Of a stretch of DNA of 64,000 nucleotides, positions 18,967 to 27,310 are shown one piece after another (position 1 is the first letter of the stretch; each line of letters begins with the position of its first letter). This DNA comes from Agmasoma carcini (nom. nud.) (taxonomy: Eukaryota; Microsporidia; Thelohaniidae). The notes under the pieces were generated by a model. It saw only the letters and a program-made list of their open reading frames with translations. It searched no databases and was not told where the DNA came from. The position numbers were made by a program, and so were the translations under genes. The stretch is taken from positions 17,098 through 81,097 of the forward strand of contig JAOXFI010000021.1 of assembly GCA_029232285.1 (NCBI GenBank). The letters run 5' to 3'.

Positions 18967-19680
18967 ATGGATGAATTTAATAAAGAAAGCAAAATTGTAA
19001 ATAAATTTATATCAATACAGCAGGATATTTCTAATTATGTAGATGATGTAGATAAGCTACCAACATCTGATCTGTTAAAAGATCCAATCTCCATACCAAG
19101 ATTCAGAGATTTTTGTCAATCCTACATTGAACAAGATAACGTTAGAAAAATAAAAAATACGAGGATGAACATAGAAAAAATTAAAAAATCAGATCTAAAT
19201 TTAACAGAAGTCATACAAAATACGTTTATATTTAATAAAAGGGTTCTAGTGAAGGAAGATGAAGATAAAAACAGTCAATTTATCACTGAGGAGGAGGAGA
19301 AGAACTTTTCTTTGGTCCTAAAGAAAATACCACCCTCCAAAGTTTACTCAAAAGAGGAAACAGTTGATTTTATTAAAAAAGAACTAAGTAAGCTATCTGA
19401 GGTTACAAAGAGTATCATTAATTATAGTTTAGCACCAAAAACAAATACGCCTTCTTCCTCCCATGCTAGTTTGATCAAAAAACTAGAGAAAGATTCCACA
19501 GTTGTTAAAGATGCACCTCTTGTTAGAAATCCCAATGAAATTACAAAAAATGCATCATTTAGAAATGGTGTTCTTAAAATGACACCCGAAAATGAATCAC
19601 CTGGTTTGATTCATAAGTTAGAAAAAAGCAAAGGAAATAAAGAGAAGGGCAAGGGACATGATTATGATAAAAATGAATAG
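18967..19680 (+). CDS. Hypothetical charged protein
   Basis: An intact 237-residue frame with start context AGAAATAAAAAATGG. I do not recognise it. It is hydrophilic, with Lys/Glu-rich helices (residues about 1-55 and 105-140) and a Ser-Pro-rich, probably disordered C-terminal third that ends in a basic Gly-Lys tract. A short motif recurs in the tail: SLIKKLEKDS near 168 and GLIHKLEKSK near 217, suggesting a repeated linear motif. There is no signal peptide or membrane segment. A partner-binding or scaffolding role would be a guess. Confidence 0.7.
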   Translation: MDEFNKESKIVNKFISIQQDISNYVDDVDKLPTSDLLKDPISIPRFRDFCQSYIEQDNVRKIKNTRMNIEKIKKSDLNLTEVIQNTFIFNKRVLVKEDEDKNSQFITEEEEKNFSLVLKKIPPSKVYSKEETVDFIKKELSKLSEVTKSIINYSLAPKTNTPSSSHASLIKKLEKDSTVVKDAPLVRNPNEITKNASFRNGVLKMTPENESPGLIHKLEKSKGNKEKGKGHDYDKNE

Positions 19681-20379
19681 AAAAATCAAAGAAAAAATAT
19701 GAATTGTTTATTAAATTAATTATTTAAATTTTATTATTAAGAAAAATCATTGGTTATTGATATTATGATAAGTGATTATTAGTAAGACAATATTTGATGG
19801 GATTGAAGAAAAGAGTATAATAAAGATATTTAATTTAGTAAATTACAAGTATTTTAAGACACGAAAAGATGATCCTAAGTAGATCTATGAGATTCAAATC
19901 CAGCCAAAGGATTAGAAAATATATTTAAAATTTATCAAGGACAAAAAACAGGATATTCAAAGTAAGGCAACTCAGAACAATCACAAAATCAATAATAGCA
20001 ACTACACTGACTGTAAACAGTAAAGATATGAAAATTACTACATTTAGTATTAAATGATCATCTTATTGGTTGAACATGATAATCTTGTCTTTATAAAAAA
20101 TAATTTTTGGAAGGGATTGATCAGCTCTGAAAAATAATAATAGACTTTGTTCCACAAATAAATTCAAGAATTAGTTAATTTCTATTGAAAAACAATTTAG
20201 ACAAACCACAGTTAACGTATTGCTAGTGCTTGGCACCAATACTTTTAACATATCAGTACGTTTTATAAGCAATAGAAGGTTAGTTATTTAATATGATTGC
20301 CCAGGCAAAGGTTTCAAAAAATACAAAATGTACAAAAAAGTATTGATTGAAATCTATCCGTTTATTTTATCCAAAGGGT
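19681..20379. other. Spacer, probable decayed element
   Basis: Less AT-rich than other spacers, with broken coding-like stretches on the + strand. No domain could be identified. Confidence 0.35.
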
Positions 20380-20570
20380 TCAGACCCTGTGGGAAATAAC
20401 AGCTAAATCAGGGTAGAAGGAATATATATAACATTGTTCACCTTAACTAATGATACACACCCTTTCTTATTGTCATAGAAGTTAGCTTTAAGATATAAGT
20501 TGGGGTGTGCGTAGATCACTAATTCCAGTTCAACCGCAATTATTGTATATGTCTTTAAAGCTTTACTGTC
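20380..20570. repeat. Diverged member of the dispersed LTR-like repeat
   Basis: Weak match to the repeat at 42530: AACATTGTTCACCTTAAC, ACACACCCTTTCTTATTG, GATATAAGTTGGGGTGTGCG. Order and spacing agree, but the copy is decayed. Confidence 0.35.
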
Positions 20571-20917
20571 ACAATCTATGAAGGCATGACATTCTGCTTT
20601 TGCTATCATTTTATCAAATTATTATGATTGCTATCTATTGATGTGTCACAATTTATAAATTTTACATGTTGTGTGGGGTTTTCTCTTATTTACAGGTAAA
20701 AAAATAATTTTTGATCTTCTTATAAGAAATATGATAAAAATAAAAAGTTTTTCAATCACCATTACTCTATGTCCATATATTAAATATTATATCATTTTCC
20801 ACATCCATATATAAATATCATATTCTATAAACTATTAGCAATACCTTGTCAAATTCTTGATACCCCTTTTTCCTTTTCTCCTTTTTATTAAATAAAATTC
20901 TAAAGACATCGAGAGTT
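20571..20917. other. AT-rich spacer
   Basis: Upstream region of the Kin1-like kinase. It has a C/T-rich stretch (CCCCTTTTTCCTTTTCTCC near 20864) close to the start codon. Confidence 0.4.
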
Positions 20918-22438
20918 ATGTCTGACTCATCAGAAAGTTTGAGTTTAACAACAGAAATGGAAAGTTTCATACAAGAAGGCTACATTTCGGACTCAGAATA
21001 CGTAGAGAATGAATATGTAGGCAAATATAACATCATAAAACCTCTAGGCAGCGGTTCAAGTGGTGATGTGGTCCTATGTGAGTTCAATAACAACAAAGTA
21101 GCAGTTAAAATCATTAAAAAAACCAAAAAAACATCCGAACATCGTATTTTTAGAGAAACAATCATATCATCACTGCTCAACCATCCTCATATAGTACGTC
21201 AAATCGAATTTTTATACAGTAGAAACCACTACTTTCTTGTATTTGAATATATCAAAGGCAAACAGCTTTATGATGTTGTAATACAAGAGGGAAATATTCA
21301 AGAGGAAAGCACAAGAAGATATTTTAGACAAATAATTTCAGCAGTTGATTATATTCATTGCAATTCAATTGTTCATAGAGACTTAAAAATTGAAAATATT
21401 TTGATTGATGAAAATGATAATATTAAGATTATTGATTTTGGCTTAAGTAATTTTTATGATACTAAAATGCTATTAAGTACCTTCTGTGGTTCTTTGTACT
21501 TTGCAGCACCAGAGCTTCTCATTGGACAAAGATATTCAGGACCAGAAGCTGATATTTGGAGCTTAGGTGTTATTTTATATGTTATGTTGTGTGGATCAGT
21601 CCCTTTTGATGATGATAGTGTGCATGCGCTACAAAATAAAATAAAAGAGGCATCTTTTGAAATACCAAGATCAATTTCAGGGTCTGCTAGAGATTTAATT
21701 CTAAATATGTTGCTTGCTAAGCCTGGAAGCAGGTTTAACATGAGTCAAATCATAAAAAGTAATTGGTTGAATGATGGCTATGAAAATTATATAAATAATT
21801 TTCTTGAGTGTAGACAAGAATTTGAATTGGATGAAACATGCTTAGAGGCTTTATATGAGGCTTTGTATTTTCAATTTCCGTACTTAAAAGAGGAAATTTA
21901 TAACTATTTCAAGAATAGAAACATGTTTTTTGAGAAAAGACCATCTGTAGCGCTTTATAAATTATTGTTAGAATGTAGAAATGAGCATAGCTATGGTGAG
22001 TTCACGTCACAAGATAACTACATGTCCACTCTTCATTGTTTTGTAAATTTTATATTTGGAGGAGAGACAACCAAGTATTATGCCAAAAATATATTTAAGA
22101 CTAATAATTCACCTAAGATTCATGAGCCATGGCCATCAATCAAGAAGAGTTATTTGAGAGGGTTCTTTAAAGGAATAAGAGTTAAGAACATTGGCACGCA
22201 CAATGCTTTAAAGAAGAAATTGCTTGATATTTTTATGAGGAACAATGTTTTGTATGAGGCAAAAGAAAAGTGCTATTTCTGTACATTTTATAGCAATGAA
22301 GAGGAGTGCTACTTCAAGGTTAGCTTGTATTACAATGTTATACTATCTGAGTATTATTTATCACTTAAGTGTTTGAATTCTGATAAAGATGTTTTTAAAT
22401 CGGTCTATAAAGTTATTCAAAGTGCTGTTAAGGTTTGA
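20918..22438 (+). CDS. KIN1: Ser/Thr protein kinase, Kin1/MARK type
   Basis: A polarity/exocytosis-type kinase of the AMPK-related branch. The kinase domain spans about residues 37-288. The glycine loop is GSGSSGDV (44-51), the catalytic lysine K64 sits in VAVKII, HRDLKIEN has D155, and DFG is at 173-175. The activation loop LSTFCGSLYFAAPEL is the wording typical of Kin1/Kin2 and MARK. WSLGVILYVMLCGSVPFDDD confirms the subfamily. The C-terminal region (about 415-506) reads like a KA1 membrane-binding domain (YFCTFYSNEEECYFKVSLYY, ending in VYKVIQSAVKV). At 506 residues it is about half the size of yeast Kin1, with most of the linker lost. All catalytic residues are present. Confidence 0.92.
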   Translation: MSDSSESLSLTTEMESFIQEGYISDSEYVENEYVGKYNIIKPLGSGSSGDVVLCEFNNNKVAVKIIKKTKKTSEHRIFRETIISSLLNHPHIVRQIEFLYSRNHYFLVFEYIKGKQLYDVVIQEGNIQEESTRRYFRQIISAVDYIHCNSIVHRDLKIENILIDENDNIKIIDFGLSNFYDTKMLLSTFCGSLYFAAPELLIGQRYSGPEADIWSLGVILYVMLCGSVPFDDDSVHALQNKIKEASFEIPRSISGSARDLILNMLLAKPGSRFNMSQIIKSNWLNDGYENYINNFLECRQEFELDETCLEALYEALYFQFPYLKEEIYNYFKNRNMFFEKRPSVALYKLLLECRNEHSYGEFTSQDNYMSTLHCFVNFIFGGETTKYYAKNIFKTNNSPKIHEPWPSIKKSYLRGFFKGIRVKNIGTHNALKKKLLDIFMRNNVLYEAKEKCYFCTFYSNEEECYFKVSLYYNVILSEYYLSLKCLNSDKDVFKSVYKVIQSAVKV

Positions 22439-22529
22439 TTTAGAAATATTAAATCTATAAAATGTAAATTTTGTTTGTTTTCAGGTTAAATAAATTTTTA
22501 TTTATAAAAATATGTTATGATTAACTATA
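22439..22529. other. Short AT-rich spacer
   Basis: Leads from the kinase stop into the minisatellite. Confidence 0.3.
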
Positions 22530-22985
22530 AATATATTATGGTGTGACTATGAGATGTGACTATGATAGTGTGACTATGATAGTGTGATTATATGTGACTA
22601 TATGTGACTTTGTGTGACTATATGTGACTTTGTGTGACTATATGTGACTATATGTGACTATGAGGTGTGACTATATGTGACTATGATAGTGTGACTATAT
22701 GTGACTATGATAGTGTGACTATGAAGTGTGACTATGAAGTGTGACTATGAACTATGTGACTATGATCGTGTGATTATGAAGTGTGACTATGTTAGTGTGA
22801 CTATCTCTGGCTATATGTGACAGTGTGACTATGATAGTGTGATTATATGTGATTATATGTGACTATATATGACTATGTGTGACTATGTGTGACTATATAT
22901 GACTATGTGTGACTATGTGTGACTATATGTGACTATGTGTGACTATCTCTGGCTATATGTGACTATTTAATCATGTGACTAACTA
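22530..22985. repeat. Minisatellite of GTGACTATGA / TATATGTGACTA units
   Basis: About 450 bases of 10-14 base units built on GTGACTAT, with interspersed GATAGT, GAAGT, ATATGT and CTCTGG segments. A shorter tract of the same type lies at 59515-59660. Confidence 0.95.
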
Positions 22986-23164
22986 ACTAAACATGGCTAT
23001 TTCTAATGAAACATACTTATATTGTTAAGATACATAGCCTTCTTTTCTATATTAACATAACAACACCTTAAAATAATCATATTTCATAAAATACTTTACA
23101 AAAAGTAATTCTTACTCTTTAGATTATCTAAAAAAAATCTAAAAAATGGCTAAAAAATTTTTAT

Positions 23165-24631
23165 ATGTTCTTTGGAATGAATTCAGATAAAAATGTTCAA
23201 CAGGAACTTATTCATGCCTTAGTAGCATCTAATTATACAGAGGCCAAGTCACTAGCTCTAAACCTTCTTACTGATCATCCAAAACATGCTATCCTTGCCT
23301 TTTACTTTACAAATAAAGATGCTTTATTTCTAAAATTACTAAAACGTAATAAAGTAGATCCAATGCTCATATATAAGCTTTTGAAGGATAAAACATTTAA
23401 AGTCGAGCAACTTTACTCATTTCTAACCGATGGTAAGGATTTCATTCATAATTTGATTAGAAAGGAAATACTTCTACAATCTGAAGCAACAGAAAAGCAA
23501 ATCAATAGCTTTCTAGACATTATTGATGATTTTGATTTATATCAATTTTCTATAAAAAATAATTTTAAAATTTATCATAGAAAATCTTCTAATTTTCAAT
23601 GGTATGAAAGTATTTTAGGAAATAAGCAAGAAGCTACAAAATTAATACAAAAATCAACAGATTTCAGTGATATTCACTTGCTTATGTGTTTAACTGACTT
23701 ATATAATGATATAGAACTACAATATACGTTGATTTATGACATATTTAATACTACAGAAGATTATGAACGTATTTTATATAAAAATATTAGAGAAACTTCA
23801 TCATATTTAAATCAAGATACAATAAAATATGAAAAATCATTTTTATATGATTACTTAGAAAAGAAAACACCATTATTTATTGATAGAAAGGCCGATTATG
23901 ACATAATTAGTGAAGCTTTTAATCTTTACAACGATGACAAGTCCTTTTTAAACTTAAAAATATTATTAGCAGCCCTGATCAGAACAAAAAATGAAAAATA
24001 CTTGATTTTGGCTTATTATTTAACAAGCACGTATAAAGATTCTTCCCACTATGAAATTGAGCTTATAAATTTGTTTTTAACTCGTTATTTTTGCTTTGAT
24101 AAAGAAATTTCTAAAAAATTTGATGATCTTCAAATTAAAAATGTATCAATCTTAAGTATGGCATACATTTGGAATGATGTAGATATAATTTGTGGTATAA
24201 ATAGTAAGGATATGTCAAATAATTACTTTTATGAGTTAAGTACTTCATATATAAAAGGTATAAAACATATAGAGAAGTTCTTAGGACTAAATAGAATAGC
24301 TAATGCAATATCTTTGGTTGAACTTTTACAAGATTTAAAAGGCTGCACCATTGTTAGTGAAATAAACGATAGAAAGTTGATTACTAGAAGTAAAGAGCAT
24401 AGATTTTCATATCTTTTGGGCAGTTCATGCTCGTTTTTGTTTGACAAGCTTACTTGTGATCATAAAATTGAAGGTGGCAGTGTTTTAGGAAATTTATATA
24501 ATTTTAAAGAATTTGATGATGAAAAATTCGTTAAATTATTTGAAAATGATTTTCTTAAGATTTCAGAAGATTTTATTTCATTTATTTATGAAAATACGAA
24601 CAAAAGAGAAATTAAATATAGTAAAAGTTGA
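23165..24631 (+). CDS. Hypothetical helical-repeat protein
   Basis: An intact 488-residue frame. I do not recognise it with confidence. It appears entirely alpha-helical: the N-terminal 50 residues (QQELIHALVASNYTEAKSLA, then LLTDHPKHAILAFYF) resemble TPR-like pairs, and long amphipathic helices continue to about residue 450. The layout vaguely recalls TPR auxiliary subunits such as that of the NatB acetyltransferase, but no diagnostic motif supports this. There are no membrane segments or signal peptide. An ATG at 23146 is in another frame and leads nowhere, so 23165 is taken as the start. Confidence 0.7.
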   Translation: MFFGMNSDKNVQQELIHALVASNYTEAKSLALNLLTDHPKHAILAFYFTNKDALFLKLLKRNKVDPMLIYKLLKDKTFKVEQLYSFLTDGKDFIHNLIRKEILLQSEATEKQINSFLDIIDDFDLYQFSIKNNFKIYHRKSSNFQWYESILGNKQEATKLIQKSTDFSDIHLLMCLTDLYNDIELQYTLIYDIFNTTEDYERILYKNIRETSSYLNQDTIKYEKSFLYDYLEKKTPLFIDRKADYDIISEAFNLYNDDKSFLNLKILLAALIRTKNEKYLILAYYLTSTYKDSSHYEIELINLFLTRYFCFDKEISKKFDDLQIKNVSILSMAYIWNDVDIICGINSKDMSNNYFYELSTSYIKGIKHIEKFLGLNRIANAISLVELLQDLKGCTIVSEINDRKLITRSKEHRFSYLLGSSCSFLFDKLTCDHKIEGGSVLGNLYNFKEFDDEKFVKLFENDFLKISEDFISFIYENTNKREIKYSKS

Positions 24632-24893
24632 AAATTTGTTTATTTATAAAAAATATTTTGTATTGTTAATAATATTTTTAAAGATTGTAAATAAACTACA
24701 GTAATGTTAAATATATTTTTACAATAGAGATTGATCGTTTCCTAATATTTGTGATTATAGCATAAGTTAAATAATAGAATATAATTATTTATATCAAAAT
24801 GTATGATTATGACCAATTTTACTAAGATGGTGTGGTTAAATGTTTATTTTATAAGACATTGTCATCAAGTAATCACAATAAATAAACTAGACA
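24632..24893. other. AT-rich spacer
   Basis: No feature seen. Confidence 0.35.
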
Positions 24894-25046
24894 GATTAGT
24901 TAGTCATGTTAGATTAGTTAGTCATGTTAGATTAGTTAGTCATGTTAGATTAGTTAGTCATGTTAGATTAGTTAGTCATGTTAGTTAGTCAGTCATGTTA
25001 GATTAGTTAGTCATGTTAGTTAGTCAGTCATGTTAGATTAGTTAGA
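24894..25046. repeat. 18-bp minisatellite GATTAGTTAGTCATGTTA
   Basis: About five perfect 18-bp copies, then longer variants with an extra GTTAGTCA. The units read TTAG/GTCA on the + strand, the complement of the CTAA/TGAC tracts elsewhere. Confidence 0.95.
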
Positions 25047-25576
25047 TTATCATATAATTGATAATTTATATTAATTATAATAATAAACATTTCAATCTGA
25101 TTATTTTTCTAAATTCATAAATTACATAATGTAAATAATTATTATTGTTCATTCTTAGTCACTTCTTAAAAGCTATTCTAAAAATAAATATATTTTATCA
25201 CTTATCACTATCTTTAATATTTATAGCAAATATTCATGATTATTTTTCCACTTTTGTACAATTAATTTTTTATCTTATCAAAATTGCATAGATTCATAGA
25301 ATTTACTTTATAAATATTAATTGTACTGTTGTAAGCTAATGATTTAACTTATTAACATTTATAGATTTAAATCTATAATAATTTATAAAATTATGACTAA
25401 TATTTCATATAATATAAATTTAAGCTATTTCTATTATAATTTACACTTATTTATAACTAATATATAATTTTTCATATCAATACTTCAATTTTACATTCAA
25501 TAAACACACAAAGTTTAATCTTTTTAGTAAAAACTAATTTTTTTCTAAAATAAAAATTTTATAAAATTTTTACCGT
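25047..25576. other. AT-rich spacer upstream of uL30
   Basis: No gene seen. The last 20 bases hold TAAAATTTT followed by TACCGT before the ATG, an AAATTT-like start signal. Confidence 0.4.
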
Positions 25577-26278
25577 ATGAGTTCAATGAAAACTGAATTA
25601 AAGAGAGCTTATCTATCTAAGGTTGAGAACATTAAACAAAAGGCTGAGCGTGACATGCAAGTCCGTATCAAGGCCAACGCTGACAATGAAAAGATCCAAG
25701 TTGAAAAACTTCTTAAGAGATTCAACGAAAAGCAAGCTTTAGAAAACAAAAAACTTGACAATCCTGACTTTCACTACTCCCCTAAAGACCCAAACTACAT
25801 CATCGCCATTCTAATCAGCTCAAAAATAAGAGCAGCTCCTAAACCAAAAAAAGCCCTCCATCTCTTAAGATTACGCAGAACCTTCAGCTGCGTCATCCTT
25901 AAGAACAACCTAAGCAACAGAACTATGCTCCAAACAGTCAAGGACTACGTAGCATATGGCTTTGTCAATATGGAAATCTTAAGAAAATTGGTATACAACA
26001 GAGGTCACGCCAAACTAACAGACGGTAGAAAAGCAAAAATGTCCAATGAACTTATCGAGGAAAGATTCAACGGTAAGTACAAGTGCATAGAGGAACTGAT
26101 CCATGCCATCTACAACGGCTCAGATGATTTTAAGGAAGTTAACAGATTCATCGCACCCTTCCAACTAACATCTCCAAGAGGCGGTTTCTTCGGCAGAAAG
26201 AAGAAGCCTTTCGTACAGGGTGGTAACTCAGGAAATCAACATGAGCTTTTAGGTAATCTTCTGGAAAGAATGATTTAA
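25577..26278 (+). CDS. RPL7: 60S ribosomal protein uL30 (L7)
   Basis: A large-subunit ribosomal protein of 233 residues, close to the usual eukaryotic L7 length. The N-terminal basic helix is followed by the uL30 core: SSKIRAAPKPKKALHLLRLR, then VILKNNLSNRTMLQTVKDYV. The L7 tail comes next: YGFVNMEILRKLVYNRGHAK, then SNELIEERFNGKYKCIEELI and a Gly/Lys-rich FGRKKKPF end. Codon use is richer in C/G third positions than its neighbours, as expected of a highly expressed gene. No intron boundary is visible near the start. It lies next to an Sfp1-like zinc-finger gene. Strong call. Confidence 0.97.
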   Translation: MSSMKTELKRAYLSKVENIKQKAERDMQVRIKANADNEKIQVEKLLKRFNEKQALENKKLDNPDFHYSPKDPNYIIAILISSKIRAAPKPKKALHLLRLRRTFSCVILKNNLSNRTMLQTVKDYVAYGFVNMEILRKLVYNRGHAKLTDGRKAKMSNELIEERFNGKYKCIEELIHAIYNGSDDFKEVNRFIAPFQLTSPRGGFFGRKKKPFVQGGNSGNQHELLGNLLERMI

Positions 26279-26581
26279 TAAATTTTTAAAGAAAAATTTT
26301 TTATAATTCTAACAAACGAACATGTCATTGTGATATGTTAAGTATATTTAAGCTAAATATAGTTAAGCTTGTTGTAAAGACTAAACTAATAAACATTATA
26401 TGATATTTATTTAATACTTAAATAAATATCAATCTTTTTACAGTCAGTATGAATTTTTCAATTAATTTAACTATAGCTCAAAACCAAGCATAAGCCTCAA
26501 TAACTCATTTGCTTACGGGTTGATCAGCTATAATCAACATCTTTTAAATTATTTCATTTTAATTAGTCCTATATATATTTC
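26279..26581. other. Spacer between uL30 and zinc-finger gene
   Basis: No gene recognised; the region is somewhat less AT-biased near 26500. Confidence 0.4.
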
Positions 26582-26598
26582 CAAAAAAATTAACCCCA
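26582..26598 (+). promoter_or_regulatory. CCC-like start signal of the zinc-finger gene
   Basis: CAAAAAAATTAACCCCA ends at the ATG: an AAATT element then CCCC. The same arrangement precedes the uL3 gene (AAAAATTAAGCCCA). Confidence 0.6.
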
Positions 26599-27090
26599 AT
26601 GGCCGATCTGAAGAAGCGTAGCTATGAAATTCTTTTGGAGGACTTAAAACGTACACACAATGAGCGTAAAGCCCAGTTCGAAGAAAACAAGCACAGATAT
26701 GGTGACAATGTTTGTGTTGTGGAGGAAAAGCTCTTCAAGCTGGAGGAAAACGCAATGAAAGAGAATATTCCGAATTTTATGATGAGTGGTGACGCTATAT
26801 TCAACTCAAATATATTTTTTGATGCTTACGATGAGTCAGAAGAAGACTCAGAAGTAGCATCAACCAATTCTAAGAGCAAAAGCTCTAGAAAACATGTATG
26901 TAAGAGGAAAGGTTGTAATAAGTCATACACCTCTTCTCATGGACTGAAATATCACATGCAACACGGCCATAAGGAAAAGACAGTCTATAAGCCATACGTT
27001 TGTACATTTAGGAAGTGCGATAAAGCATATAAGAATAGTAATGGACTGAAATATCATTTGAAAACGATACATAAGCAAGCTTTCAATTAA
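26599..27090 (+). CDS. C2H2 zinc-finger protein, Sfp1/JAZF1-like
   Basis: A 163-residue protein with two tandem C2H2 fingers at its C-terminus. The first (about 101-124) reads CKRKGCNKSYTSSHGLKYHM ending in HGH. The second (about 134-159) reads CTFRKCDKAYKNSNGLKYHL ending in IHK. The repeated Y-x-N/S-x-x-G-L-K-Y-H wording is that of Sfp1/JAZF1 fingers; yeast Sfp1 regulates ribosomal protein genes. Residues 1-75 form a charged helical region, followed by an acidic and then Ser/Lys-rich linker. It sits directly downstream of uL30 and 3.7 kb from uL3, a suggestive but unproven context. Nuclear location and DNA binding are inferred from the fingers. Confidence 0.85.
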   Translation: MADLKKRSYEILLEDLKRTHNERKAQFEENKHRYGDNVCVVEEKLFKLEENAMKENIPNFMMSGDAIFNSNIFFDAYDESEEDSEVASTNSKSKSSRKHVCKRKGCNKSYTSSHGLKYHMQHGHKEKTVYKPYVCTFRKCDKAYKNSNGLKYHLKTIHKQAFN

Positions 27091-27310
27091 ATTAGATTAT
27101 TTTTATTGTTTTTTTTATTGATATATGACTTTTTATAATTTAAAAGAAATATGGTATTGGTATTGCTTATTTTTAGTGATATTGCATATATTGTGATATC
27201 ACTAGTGAGAGAATATGTAATATAATTATAAGATATCAATTATATAATATCACTTATACGATATCACCTATAACGATATCAATATATAATTAAATTTTTC
27301 AAAACCTTTT
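27091..27310. other. Spacer with clustered GATATC palindromes
   Basis: Between convergent genes. Several TGATATCA, GATATC and AATATCA(C) copies lie within about 100 bases (27175-27285), often inside short palindromes. The meaning is unknown; it may simply be a degenerate tandem repeat. Confidence 0.4.

Noticed and set aside
20403..20609. 68-residue - strand open frame
   Set aside because: It lies in a diverged dispersed repeat and has no recognisable domain or start signal.
23146..23164. Alternative upstream ATG for the helical-repeat protein
   Set aside because: It is in another frame (19 bases away) and leads to a short frame only.
24803..24988. 61-residue frame with repeated RLVSHV
   Set aside because: The repeated part is translation of the 18-bp minisatellite; no independent evidence of a gene.
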